This document shows, piece by piece, positions 1 to 5,158 of a DNA stretch of 6,290 bases. Under the pieces are notes generated by a model. It was not told the origin of the DNA. It made no database searches and saw only the letters and a list, made by a program, of their open reading frames with translations. Origin of the DNA: an uncultured Oscillospiraceae bacterium (GTDB lineage: Bacteria; Bacillota; Clostridia; Oscillospirales; Oscillospiraceae); contig CALWYA010000093.1 in NCBI GenBank assembly GCA_944385645.1, positions 1-6,290 of the forward strand, given 5' to 3'. Each line of letters opens with the position of its first letter. Within the stretch, counting starts at the first letter, position 1. Both the position numbers and the translations under genes were made by a program.

Positions 1-117
1 GACGGTGACGGCGTTCTCCATATACTTGTAGGCGATGTCCAGGGTGACCTCCAGCACCTCCCCGTCCTTGCCGGACACTTTGCGGATGCCGAAGGAATTG
101 GCGTACTCAGGCTTCAT
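1..117 (-). CDS. Unrecognised protein, N-terminal 39 residues only (runs off left edge)
   Basis: This is the start of a gene cut by the left edge of the window, and I do not recognise the family. The visible protein begins MKPEYANSFGIRKVSG, has no stop in 39 codons, is charged and looks soluble, with no signal peptide or membrane segment. Most third codon positions are G or C, as in the neighbouring genes, which supports real coding. The start at 117 is preferred because AAAAGGAG (134-127) lies 9 nt upstream. An in-frame ATG at 123 directly follows the TAA of the epimerase gene but has only a 3-nt spacer. The ribosome binding site lies inside the last codons of the epimerase gene, so the two are probably cotranscribed and translationally coupled. 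Function is unknown; the rest of the gene is needed to identify it. Confidence 0.72.
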   Translation of the reverse strand, partial: MKPEYANSFGIRKVSGKDGEVLEVTLDIAYKYMENAVTV

Positions 118-123
118 GGTCAT

Positions 124-1005
124 TTACTCCTTTTCGTTGGTAAAAATTTCCGTGGTGTAAGAGAGGGTCTCGCTCTCCCCCGGGGCCAGCCGGCGCACCC
201 CCGCCTTGTCCCCCAGCTCCCGGCCCACGAAGGTGGCGTCGGGGAGGGAGGACCAGGGCTCGATGCACACATAGCCCGTGTCGAATGGCTTGTCCGCCGT
301 CCACAGGCCCAGGTAGGGGAAGTCGGGGAAGGTGACGGCCACCCGGGGTCGGCCCAGGGGGTCGGTGAGGACGGCCCGGGCCCCGGGCGGGCTGTCCAGG
401 ATCAGGGTGTCCAGGCCGAAGGAAGCCGGGGTGAGGGGCAGGGCCCCCTCGGTCAGGGGGATGGGCTCCCCCGGCGGGGTGACCATCAGCTGCCCGTCCA
501 TGCCGTACAGGCGGACGGCCTCCAGGCCGGGCAGGCGGACCGACCACTTTTGCATGGGGCCGGGCACCCGGAAGCCGTCGTGGGCCCCCAGCTCATAGAG
601 CATGTCCCGGTCTGACCGGTTCTCCACCCGGTGGGACTTCACCAGCCGGTTCCCCTCCAGGGCATAGGTCACCGTCAGGCCGAAGGCAAAGGGGTAGACC
701 GCCCGGGTCTCCGGGGTGTCGGTGAGCCGGAGGGAGACGCGGTCCGGTCCCTGCTCCGTGACGGTGAAGGCCATGTCCCGGGCGAAACCGTGGGTGGAGA
801 TGGCGTAGGCCGTCCCGTCCAGGTCGTAGGACCCCTCCCGCAGCCGGCCGATGAAGGGGAACAGGATGGGGGCCCGGCGGGCCCAGATGTCCGGGTCCCC
901 CTGCCACAGGTACTCCTCTCCTTCGGGGGTGTGGATGGAGGCCAGCTGGGCCCCCAGGTCCTCCACCTGGACGGTGAGACACTGGTTTTGGATGGTGCAG
1001 ATCAC
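124..1005 (-). CDS. Aldose 1-epimerase family protein (GalM/LacX-like mutarotase)
   Basis: The 293-residue protein belongs to the galactose-mutarotase fold, closest in style to the LacX/YeaD-like subgroup rather than classical GalM, which is usually around 340 residues. Such enzymes interconvert the alpha and beta anomers of aldoses or sugar phosphates in the cytoplasm. Visible landmarks are the N-terminal WQGDPDIWARRAPILFPFIG stretch (residues 34-53), HGFARD with His72, GAHDGFRVP with His142, and CIEPW with Glu249. By family analogy the two histidines and the glutamate form the acid/base site. There is no signal peptide or membrane segment. The start is GTG at 1005-1003, fixed by a good AGGAGG 9 nt upstream. 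This GTG overlaps the TGA of the upstream Nudix gene as GTGA, which implies translational coupling. The stop TAA directly abuts the next gene. The sugar substrate cannot be told from the sequence. Confidence 0.93.
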   Translation of the reverse strand: MICTIQNQCLTVQVEDLGAQLASIHTPEGEEYLWQGDPDIWARRAPILFPFIGRLREGSYDLDGTAYAISTHGFARDMAFTVTEQGPDRVSLRLTDTPETRAVYPFAFGLTVTYALEGNRLVKSHRVENRSDRDMLYELGAHDGFRVPGPMQKWSVRLPGLEAVRLYGMDGQLMVTPPGEPIPLTEGALPLTPASFGLDTLILDSPPGARAVLTDPLGRPRVAVTFPDFPYLGLWTADKPFDTGYVCIEPWSSLPDATFVGRELGDKAGVRRLAPGESETLSYTTEIFTNEKE

Positions 1006-1487
1006 GATGCGGGACCTCCTCTCAGATGCTTTCCGTCCAGGACCGCCTCGGCCAGGGTCTCCCCCTCATACCGCAGTTTCAGGGAGAAGAAGGGCTGGCT
1101 GTCGTCTTCGATGAGCTTCAGGAAGATGGCGTCCCCCTCCCAGTGGGGCAGCTCCAGCAGCCGCCCCCGAGGCAGCCACTCCAGCTCCCCCTCGTCGCAC
1201 TCCTTCAGGGCGCCGGAAAAGCCGTCGGCGGTGAACAGGTGCATGTACTCGGTGGGCCACCGGTCGGAGACGAAGGTGATGATCCCCCGGTAGCGGTAGT
1301 GGGTCAGGGTGAGGCCGGTCTCCTCCCGGACCTCCCGGAGCAGGCAGTCCTCGGGGCTCTCCTTGTCCTCGAACTTGCCGCCGATGCCGATCCACTTGTC
1401 CCGGTTCAGGTCGTGCTCCTTCTTGATCCGGTGGAGCATGAGATAGTCCTCCCCCCGGCGGATGTAGCACAGGGTGGTGTTGAGCAT
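1002..1487 (-). CDS. Nudix hydrolase, MutT/8-oxo-dGTP diphosphatase-like
   Basis: A 161-residue soluble Nudix protein that would hydrolyse a nucleoside diphosphate-X substrate. The complete Nudix box GX5EX7REUXEEXGU is visible from Gly37 to Leu59: Gly37, Glu43, Arg51-Glu52, Glu55-Glu56 and Gly58-Leu59, with the metal-binding glutamates intact. The surroundings (YLMLHRIKKE, KWIGIGGKFE, TEYMHLFTAD) resemble MutT/MTH1-like sanitising enzymes, so 8-oxo-dGTP or another damaged nucleotide is a reasonable but unproven substrate. The ATG at 1487 is preferred because AGGGGG (1500-1495) is 7 nt upstream. An in-frame ATG at 1493 would leave only 1 nt of spacing. A longer reading frame reaching 1601 runs back through the upstream terminator and promoter and is not real. 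The gene is first in its unit, and its TGA overlaps the epimerase GTG by 4 nt. Confidence 0.93.
   Translation of the reverse strand: MLNTTLCYIRRGEDYLMLHRIKKEHDLNRDKWIGIGGKFEDKESPEDCLLREVREETGLTLTHYRYRGIITFVSDRWPTEYMHLFTADGFSGALKECDEGELEWLPRGRLLELPHWEGDAIFLKLIEDDSQPFFSLKLRYEGETLAEAVLDGKHLRGGPAS
1015..1020 (-). promoter_or_regulatory. Shine-Dalgarno site for the GTG-started epimerase gene
   Basis: AGGAGG on the minus strand lies 9 nt before the GTG at 1005 and sits inside the last codons of the Nudix gene. It decides the non-ATG start, since the next in-frame ATG is about 79 codons further in and would remove the HGFARD motif. Confidence 0.85.
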
Positions 1488-1508
1488 GGACATTCCCCCT
1501 TTTGCCCC

Positions 1509-1537
1509 AGTATAGCACGGCGGAGCGCCCGGGGCAA
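1509..1537 (-). promoter_or_regulatory. Sigma-A type promoter with extended -10, driving Nudix-epimerase-unknown unit
   Basis: On the minus strand, -35 TTGCCC (1537-1532, 4 of 6 matches to consensus), a 17-nt spacer and -10 TATACT (1514-1509, 5 of 6) are present. TGC precedes the -10, giving an extended -10 element. Transcription would start near 1502, leaving a leader of only about 15 nt before the ATG at 1487, with the Shine-Dalgarno at its very 5' end. The site is seen directly; activity is inferred. Confidence 0.75.
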
Positions 1538-1539
1538 CG

Positions 1540-1575
1540 AAAAAAATCCCCGCGGCCCGGCTTGGGCCGCGGGGA
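1540..1575 (-). terminator. Rho-independent terminator downstream of the HtrA-like gene
   Basis: On the minus strand, a perfect 12-bp, almost all G+C stem (arms 1575-1564 and 1558-1547) with a 5-nt loop (1563-1559) is followed directly by seven T (1546-1540). It begins 6 nt after the HtrA TGA. The structure ends the regulator-kinase-HtrA unit and isolates it from the promoter that starts 2 nt beyond. Confidence 0.95.
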
Positions 1576-1581
1576 AGGGGG

Positions 1582-2835
1582 TCAGGACAGATCGGCCTCA
1601 TCCACCAGCGCCATCTCCACCGTGTGGGAGACCCCGTCCCGCAGATAGGTCAGGGAGACCGTGTCCCCCGGGCCCAGCCCCTGGCGCACCCGGGACAGGT
1701 CCTGGGCGCCGGTGACCGGCCGGCCGTCCACGGCGGTGACGATGTCCCCCGCCCGCAGGCCCTGGGTCCAGCCGTCGCTGCGCCGGTCCACCTCCAGCAG
1801 CTCCAGGCCGCCCCCCTCCACGGGGATGGTGGATACGGTGAAGCCGAAGACTGCCCGGCGGACCTCCTCCCCGGCCAGCAGTTGGTTGACCACATAGCGC
1901 ACCCTTCCGGAGGGAATGGCGAAGCCCAGGGACTCGGCGGAGCCGTCGTCAGAGACGATCTTGATGGTGGTGATGCCCACCACCTGGCCGTACTGGTTGA
2001 GCAGCGGCCCGCCGGAGTTGCCGAAGTTGATGGCGGCGCTGGTCTGGATCAGGGTCATGGTGGTGCCGTCGTCCAGCACCAGCTCCCGGTCCAGGGCGGA
2101 CACAATGCCGTCGGTGAAGGTGGCCTGATAGCCCAGGGAGTCCCCCAGGGCGGCCACTGGGTCGCCGCACCGCAGGTCGTCCGACCGGCCGAACTGGGCG
2201 GGGGTGAGGCCGGCGGCCTCGATCTTCAGCACGGCCAGGTCCTCGTCCGCGTCGAAGCCCACCAGACTGGCGTCGAAGGTGCGGTTGTCGGTCAGCTGAA
2301 CCCGGACCTCCTGGGCCCCCGCCACCACATGGGCGTTGGTAAGCACATAGCCGTCCTCGGTCAGGATGACGCCGCTGCCCGTGTTATAGCTCACCGTGCC
2401 GAAGGAGAGGATGGAGACGAAGGAGGGCAGGGCCCGGTCGTAGATCTGAGTGTAGGTGAGGGGCTCCCCCTGGGCCTCGTGCAGGGCGAGGGAGACGCCC
2501 TCCGCCGGGCCGGCCGCCGGGATGGCGGGGGGCTCAGTGCTGTACTGGGCCTGGTGGTACTGCTCCTCCCACTGGCCGGGGGCGCCGCCCCAGTCAAAGG
2601 CGTGGGGACGCAGGGTGTTCTCCAGCACCACGGCCCCGCCGCACAGGGCCAGGATCAGGGCCAGCAGGCCCACCGCCCAGGGCCACCTGCGCCTCTGGCG
2701 GCGGACCCGCAGTTTGGGCCGGACCCGCCGCCGGACGGGGACATGCACCGAAGGGGGCGTGCAGACGGGCGCGGAGGGCTGCTCCCAGGGGCCGCCCTTC
2801 CACAGGTCGTCATTTCGGTCGTTCAGGGGGAGCAC
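1582..2835 (-). CDS. Membrane-anchored HtrA/DegP-like serine protease with one PDZ domain
   Basis: A 417-residue S1C-family protease. Residues 1-50 form a cytoplasmic tail, strongly Arg-rich at 35-50. One membrane segment (about 52-72) follows, then a low-complexity linker to about 125. The trypsin-like domain (about 130-320) carries the triad His169 (TNAHVV), Asp199 (DEDLAVLKI) and Ser274 (GNSGGP). A single PDZ domain covers about 330-412 (GLRAGDIVTAVDG). The catalytic part should face outside the membrane and degrade or handle misfolded envelope proteins. There is no cleavable signal peptide; anchored HtrA proteins of this layout are usual in Firmicutes. The start is GTG at 2835 with AGGA 6 nt upstream; no in-frame ATG exists before the protease domain. 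It lies 49 nt after the kinase stop, across a strong hairpin, and is followed by a terminator, so it is last in the unit. Codon use matches its neighbours. The family is certain; the physiological substrates are not. Confidence 0.95.
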   Translation of the reverse strand: MLPLNDRNDDLWKGGPWEQPSAPVCTPPSVHVPVRRRVRPKLRVRRQRRRWPWAVGLLALILALCGGAVVLENTLRPHAFDWGGAPGQWEEQYHQAQYSTEPPAIPAAGPAEGVSLALHEAQGEPLTYTQIYDRALPSFVSILSFGTVSYNTGSGVILTEDGYVLTNAHVVAGAQEVRVQLTDNRTFDASLVGFDADEDLAVLKIEAAGLTPAQFGRSDDLRCGDPVAALGDSLGYQATFTDGIVSALDRELVLDDGTTMTLIQTSAAINFGNSGGPLLNQYGQVVGITTIKIVSDDGSAESLGFAIPSGRVRYVVNQLLAGEEVRRAVFGFTVSTIPVEGGGLELLEVDRRSDGWTQGLRAGDIVTAVDGRPVTGAQDLSRVRQGLGPGDTVSLTYLRDGVSHTVEMALVDEADLS

Positions 2836-2841
2836 CTCGCT

Positions 2842-2845
2842 TCCT
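2842..2845 (-). promoter_or_regulatory. Ribosome binding site for the GTG-started HtrA-like gene, flush with a hairpin
   Basis: AGGA, 6 nt before the GTG at 2835, is a modest Shine-Dalgarno. It begins at the very next base after the 3' arm of the inverted repeat at 2846-2877, so ribosome loading could be affected by whether that hairpin is folded. Confidence 0.6.
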
Positions 2846-2877
2846 GGCCCGATCCCCTCCCCGGAGGGGATCGGGCC
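2846..2877 (-). repeat. Perfect inverted repeat (15-bp arms) between kinase and HtrA genes
   Basis: The arms GGCCCGATCCCCTCC (2846-2860) and its exact reverse complement (2863-2877) are separated by only CC. In RNA this gives a very stable G+C-rich hairpin (about 14 bp with a 4-nt loop). It starts 7 nt after the kinase stop. On the minus strand, the direction of the genes, it is followed by AGGAAGCGAG with no U tract, so it is not a standard intrinsic terminator for them. On the plus strand it is followed by TATTTTCT, a weak T tract. Possible roles are partial termination, mRNA processing or 3'-end protection of the regulator-kinase message, or a stop for antisense transcripts. Confidence 0.85.
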
Positions 2878-2884
2878 GTATTTT

Positions 2885-4321
2885 CTACGCCAGCGTGAGC
2901 GTAAAGGTGAACTGGGTCACCCCGTCCTCGCTGGTGACGTTGATGGTCTCCTTCAGGTTGTTCAGGATGGTCTTGACGATATACAGGCCCAGGCCCACTC
3001 CGTCCCGGTCCATGGAGCGGGAGGAGTCCGCCTTGTGGAAGCGGTCGAAGAGGAGGGGCAGCTCGTCGGGGGGGATGGTGGCCCCCAGGTCCCGGATGCT
3101 GATCACCGCCTTGCCGTCCTTCTTGGTGATCTGGACGGTAATGGTGCTGTCGGGGGCGGCAAACTTGGCGGCGTTGTCCAGCAGGTTATAGCACACCTGG
3201 GTCACCGCGTCCGGGTCCCCCCACACCATCAGCTTCTCCTGGGGCATCTGCACATCCACATCCAGCTTGCGGCTGGTGATCTTGCTCTCCAGACTGATGA
3301 GCACCTGGGACATGATCTCGGTAAGGTCGAAGGTCTCCTGGGCGGTAACCGAGTTCTCCGCCAGGGCGTTGAGCCGGGACAGATCCAGCATCCGGCGCAC
3401 CAGCCGGGACAGCCGCCGGGTCTCGGACACGATGATCTGGAGATACTCCTTCTCCCGCTCCGGGGGGATGGTGCCGTCCAGGATGCCCTCGGCAAAGCCG
3501 GAGATGGTGGTCATGGGGGTCTTGAGCTCGTGGGAAACGTTGGCGATGAACTCCGAGCGCTGGCTCTCCACCTTTGCCAGGGAGTCGGCCATGGAGTTGA
3601 ATGCCTCGGCCAGGGTGCTGATCTCGTCGCACCGGCCCTCATAGCCGGTGACCCGCACGTCGAAATCCCCCCGCCCGAATTTCCGGGCGGCCTCGGCCAT
3701 CTCGTTCAGGGGCCGGGCCTGATAGGTGGAGGTGAGCGCGCTGGCCACCACCGAGATGAGCAGCACCACCACCGCCGAGAAGAAGAAGATGGTGGCGGTG
3801 GCCGACCACATCTCGGCCAGGTTGGAGGCGTCCACCGACACCAGCACCAGCCCCTCGTTCACCGTCTTGCCCAGGAAGGTGGCGTTGACGGGCAGACCGG
3901 CGGTATACCGCTGGCCGGGGTAAATGCCCCCCAGGGTGGTCAGACCGGCGTAGCCGCCCCCGTCGATGACCTGGGAGACGATGCTCTGGGGCAGGGCGGC
4001 GTTGCGGTAGGTGTAGATGTTGCTCCCGTCGGTGGCGTACTGGATGTTGCCGTCCCGGTCTGCCACGATGACGAAGGAGTCGGAGATCAGGGCGATGTTG
4101 GCCACATAGCTGCTGTACAGCTCGTCCTGAATGTCCCGGAACTCCTGATAGTATACGGCGGTAAAGCCGGCGATATAACCGGCGTTGCGCTCCAGGGAGT
4201 CCCGCTTCTCGGAGATCAGGTACCGGTAGGAGAGCAGCATGAAAGCGGCGGACAGCAGGGTAAAGGACAGGATCATGATGCCCACCATCATGGTCAGCTG
4301 GCGTTTATAGAGAGACTTCAA
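2885..4321 (-). CDS. Sensor histidine kinase with HAMP domain (OmpR-family partner)
   Basis: A 478-residue membrane histidine kinase. Domain order is TM1 (about 11-32), an extracytoplasmic sensor of some 135 residues (37-172) that includes a PAS/Cache-like strand pattern VIVADRDGNIQYA, TM2 (about 174-196), and HAMP (about 197-250, with PLNEMAEAARKFGRGDF). The dimerisation/phosphoacceptor domain has His264 in SHELKTPM. The ATPase domain has an N box NLLDNAAKF (379-387), a G1 box DLGATIP (411-417), an F box LFDRFHKAD (424-432) and a G2 box DGVGLGLYIVK (440-450). The G1 box has Thr where DxGxGI kinases have Gly. The start is TTG at 4321, fixed by GGAGGTGA 6 nt upstream. It lies 54 nt after the regulator gene, clearly its cognate partner, and upstream of the HtrA-like gene. 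It should autophosphorylate in response to an envelope or extracellular signal; the ligand is unknown. Identity with PhoR, WalK or CiaH cannot be decided from the sequence. Confidence 0.96.
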   Translation of the reverse strand: MKSLYKRQLTMMVGIMILSFTLLSAAFMLLSYRYLISEKRDSLERNAGYIAGFTAVYYQEFRDIQDELYSSYVANIALISDSFVIVADRDGNIQYATDGSNIYTYRNAALPQSIVSQVIDGGGYAGLTTLGGIYPGQRYTAGLPVNATFLGKTVNEGLVLVSVDASNLAEMWSATATIFFFSAVVVLLISVVASALTSTYQARPLNEMAEAARKFGRGDFDVRVTGYEGRCDEISTLAEAFNSMADSLAKVESQRSEFIANVSHELKTPMTTISGFAEGILDGTIPPEREKEYLQIIVSETRRLSRLVRRMLDLSRLNALAENSVTAQETFDLTEIMSQVLISLESKITSRKLDVDVQMPQEKLMVWGDPDAVTQVCYNLLDNAAKFAAPDSTITVQITKKDGKAVISIRDLGATIPPDELPLLFDRFHKADSSRSMDRDGVGLGLYIVKTILNNLKETINVTSEDGVTQFTFTLTLA

Positions 4322-4327
4322 CGGAAC

Positions 4328-4335
4328 TCACCTCC
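4328..4335 (-). promoter_or_regulatory. Strong Shine-Dalgarno site for the TTG-started kinase gene
   Basis: GGAGGTGA on the minus strand is an uninterrupted match to the 16S anti-Shine-Dalgarno, 6 nt before TTG at 4321-4319. It supports the rare TTG start, which lies just ahead of the basic residues and TM1. It ends a 54-nt gap after the regulator stop that is pyrimidine-rich and shows no hairpin or promoter. Confidence 0.85.
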
Positions 4336-4375
4336 CTGGGAAGAGTGAAGCGTAGAGAGTGGAGAGCGGGGGAGC

Positions 4376-5068
4376 TCAGGCGGCGGGACCGACTTCAAAC
4401 TTATAGCCCACGCCCCAGACGGTCTTCAGCCGCCACTGGTCGCTGACCCCCTCCAGCTTCTCCCGCAGGCGCTTGATGTGGACGTCCACCGTGCGGCTGT
4501 CGCCGAAGTAGTCGAAGCCCCACACCTCGTCCAGCAGCTGGTTCCGGGTGAACACCCGGTTAGGGGAGGAGGCCAGGTGGTAGAGCAGCTCCAGCTCCTT
4601 GGGGGGCGTGTCCACCCGCTGCCCGTCCACCAGCAGCTCATAGGAGTCCAGGTTGATGACCAGCTTGTCAAAGGAGAGCTTCTTCTCCCCCTGTTCCTCC
4701 TCGCCTCCCGCCCGGCGCAGGACGGCGTGGATGCGGGCCAGGACCTCCTTCATCTCGAAGGGCTTGACAATATAGTCGTCCGCCCCCTGCTCCAGGCCGG
4801 AGACCTTGTCCTCGGTCTCCCCCTTGGCGGTGAGCATGATAACGGGGGTCTTGTCGGTCTCCCGGATCTTTTTCAGCACGGCCCACCCGTCCATGATGGG
4901 CAGCATGATGTCCAGCAGCACCAGATCGGGATGGAAGGAGCGGAACATCTCCACTCCCCTGCCCCCATCCTTGGCCACCTGGGTCTCGAAGCCCTCTTTC
5001 TCCAGATAGAGGTGGAGCAGCTCGGCGATGTTGCCGTCGTCCTCCACGATCAGTACCTTCTTGGCCAT
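4376..5068 (-). CDS. Response regulator, OmpR/PhoB family
   Basis: A 230-residue two-component response regulator and DNA-binding transcription factor. The receiver domain (about 3-118) has the acidic pocket Glu9-Asp10, phosphoacceptor Asp53 (LLDIMLP), switch Thr80 (MLTAKGE) and conserved Lys102 (VKPFE). After a short Gly/Glu-rich linker (121-129), the winged-helix DNA-binding domain (about 131-226) shows PPKELELLYHL, RVFTRNQLLDEVWG, a recognition helix with SRTVDVHIKRLREKL, and the wing VWGVGYKF. Length and motifs are normal for the family. ATG at 5068 is chosen because GGAG (5080-5077) is 8 nt upstream. An in-frame GTG at 5077 overlaps that Shine-Dalgarno and is unlikely. It is first in a unit with the kinase and HtrA genes. 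A direct repeat typical of this regulator family lies in its own promoter, so autoregulation is likely (inference). Confidence 0.96.
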   Translation of the reverse strand: MAKKVLIVEDDGNIAELLHLYLEKEGFETQVAKDGGRGVEMFRSFHPDLVLLDIMLPIMDGWAVLKKIRETDKTPVIMLTAKGETEDKVSGLEQGADDYIVKPFEMKEVLARIHAVLRRAGGEEEQGEKKLSFDKLVINLDSYELLVDGQRVDTPPKELELLYHLASSPNRVFTRNQLLDEVWGFDYFGDSRTVDVHIKRLREKLEGVSDQWRLKTVWGVGYKFEVGPAA

Positions 5069-5104
5069 GTACAGCACTCCATTCCGTGGTAATTTCTGTG
5101 TTCC

Positions 5105-5110
5105 ATTATA
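5105..5110 (-). promoter_or_regulatory. -10 box of the regulator-kinase-HtrA promoter
   Basis: TATAAT on the minus strand is a perfect sigma-A -10 in an A+T-rich stretch that stands out from its G+C-rich surroundings. Spacers of 16-18 nt give only ACCCAA-like -35 sequences, a poor match. The nearest TTCACC is 20 nt upstream. Transcription would start near 5098, giving a leader of about 30 nt to the ATG at 5068. A weak -35 suggests the promoter needs an activator. Confidence 0.72.
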
Positions 5111-5130
5111 AATAGATTTTGGACCGCTTG

Positions 5131-5147
5131 GGTGAATAATTTGTGAA
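5131..5147 (-). promoter_or_regulatory. Direct-repeat operator candidate TTCACA-N5-TTCACC (PhoB/OmpR-type box)
   Basis: On the minus strand, TTCACA (5147-5142), a 5-nt spacer AATTA, and TTCACC (5136-5131) form an 11-bp-period direct repeat, with the A before each copy also conserved. Hexamers on the same face of the helix with 5-nt spacing are the usual layout for OmpR/PhoB-family sites, for example TTAACA-N5-TTAACA for Bacillus PhoP and TTTAAG-N5-TTTAAG for CiaR. It sits where a -35 would be, upstream of the regulator's own gene. Binding by this regulator is inferred. Confidence 0.55.
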
Positions 5148-5158
5148 TTACGGGCCGG

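Noticed and set aside
1488..1601. N-terminal extension of the Nudix gene up to 1601
   Set aside because: The extension would translate the intrinsic terminator and promoter of the next unit and adds a non-conserved Pro/Arg-rich leader; the ATG at 1487 has a well-spaced Shine-Dalgarno.
1624..2898. A 424-codon open frame on the plus strand, opposite the HtrA gene
   Set aside because: Same antisense artefact: low-complexity Gly/Gln/Val/His composition and no recognisable motif, while the minus strand carries a complete protease.
2456..4348. A 630-codon open frame on the plus strand, opposite the kinase and part of the HtrA gene
   Set aside because: Its product is rich in Gly, His, Gln, Asp and Val without any domain, spans two genes and their gap in antisense, and is what high-GC coding produces on the opposite strand. 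The minus-strand genes there have full domain sets.
4322..4375. Possible regulatory structure in the pyrimidine-rich gap between regulator and kinase
   Set aside because: I found no inverted repeat, promoter or small reading frame there, only the Shine-Dalgarno of the kinase gene.
5069..5077. GTG start for the response regulator at 5077
   Set aside because: It overlaps the GGAG that serves the ATG at 5068, and family members start at MAKKVLIVEDD-like sequence.
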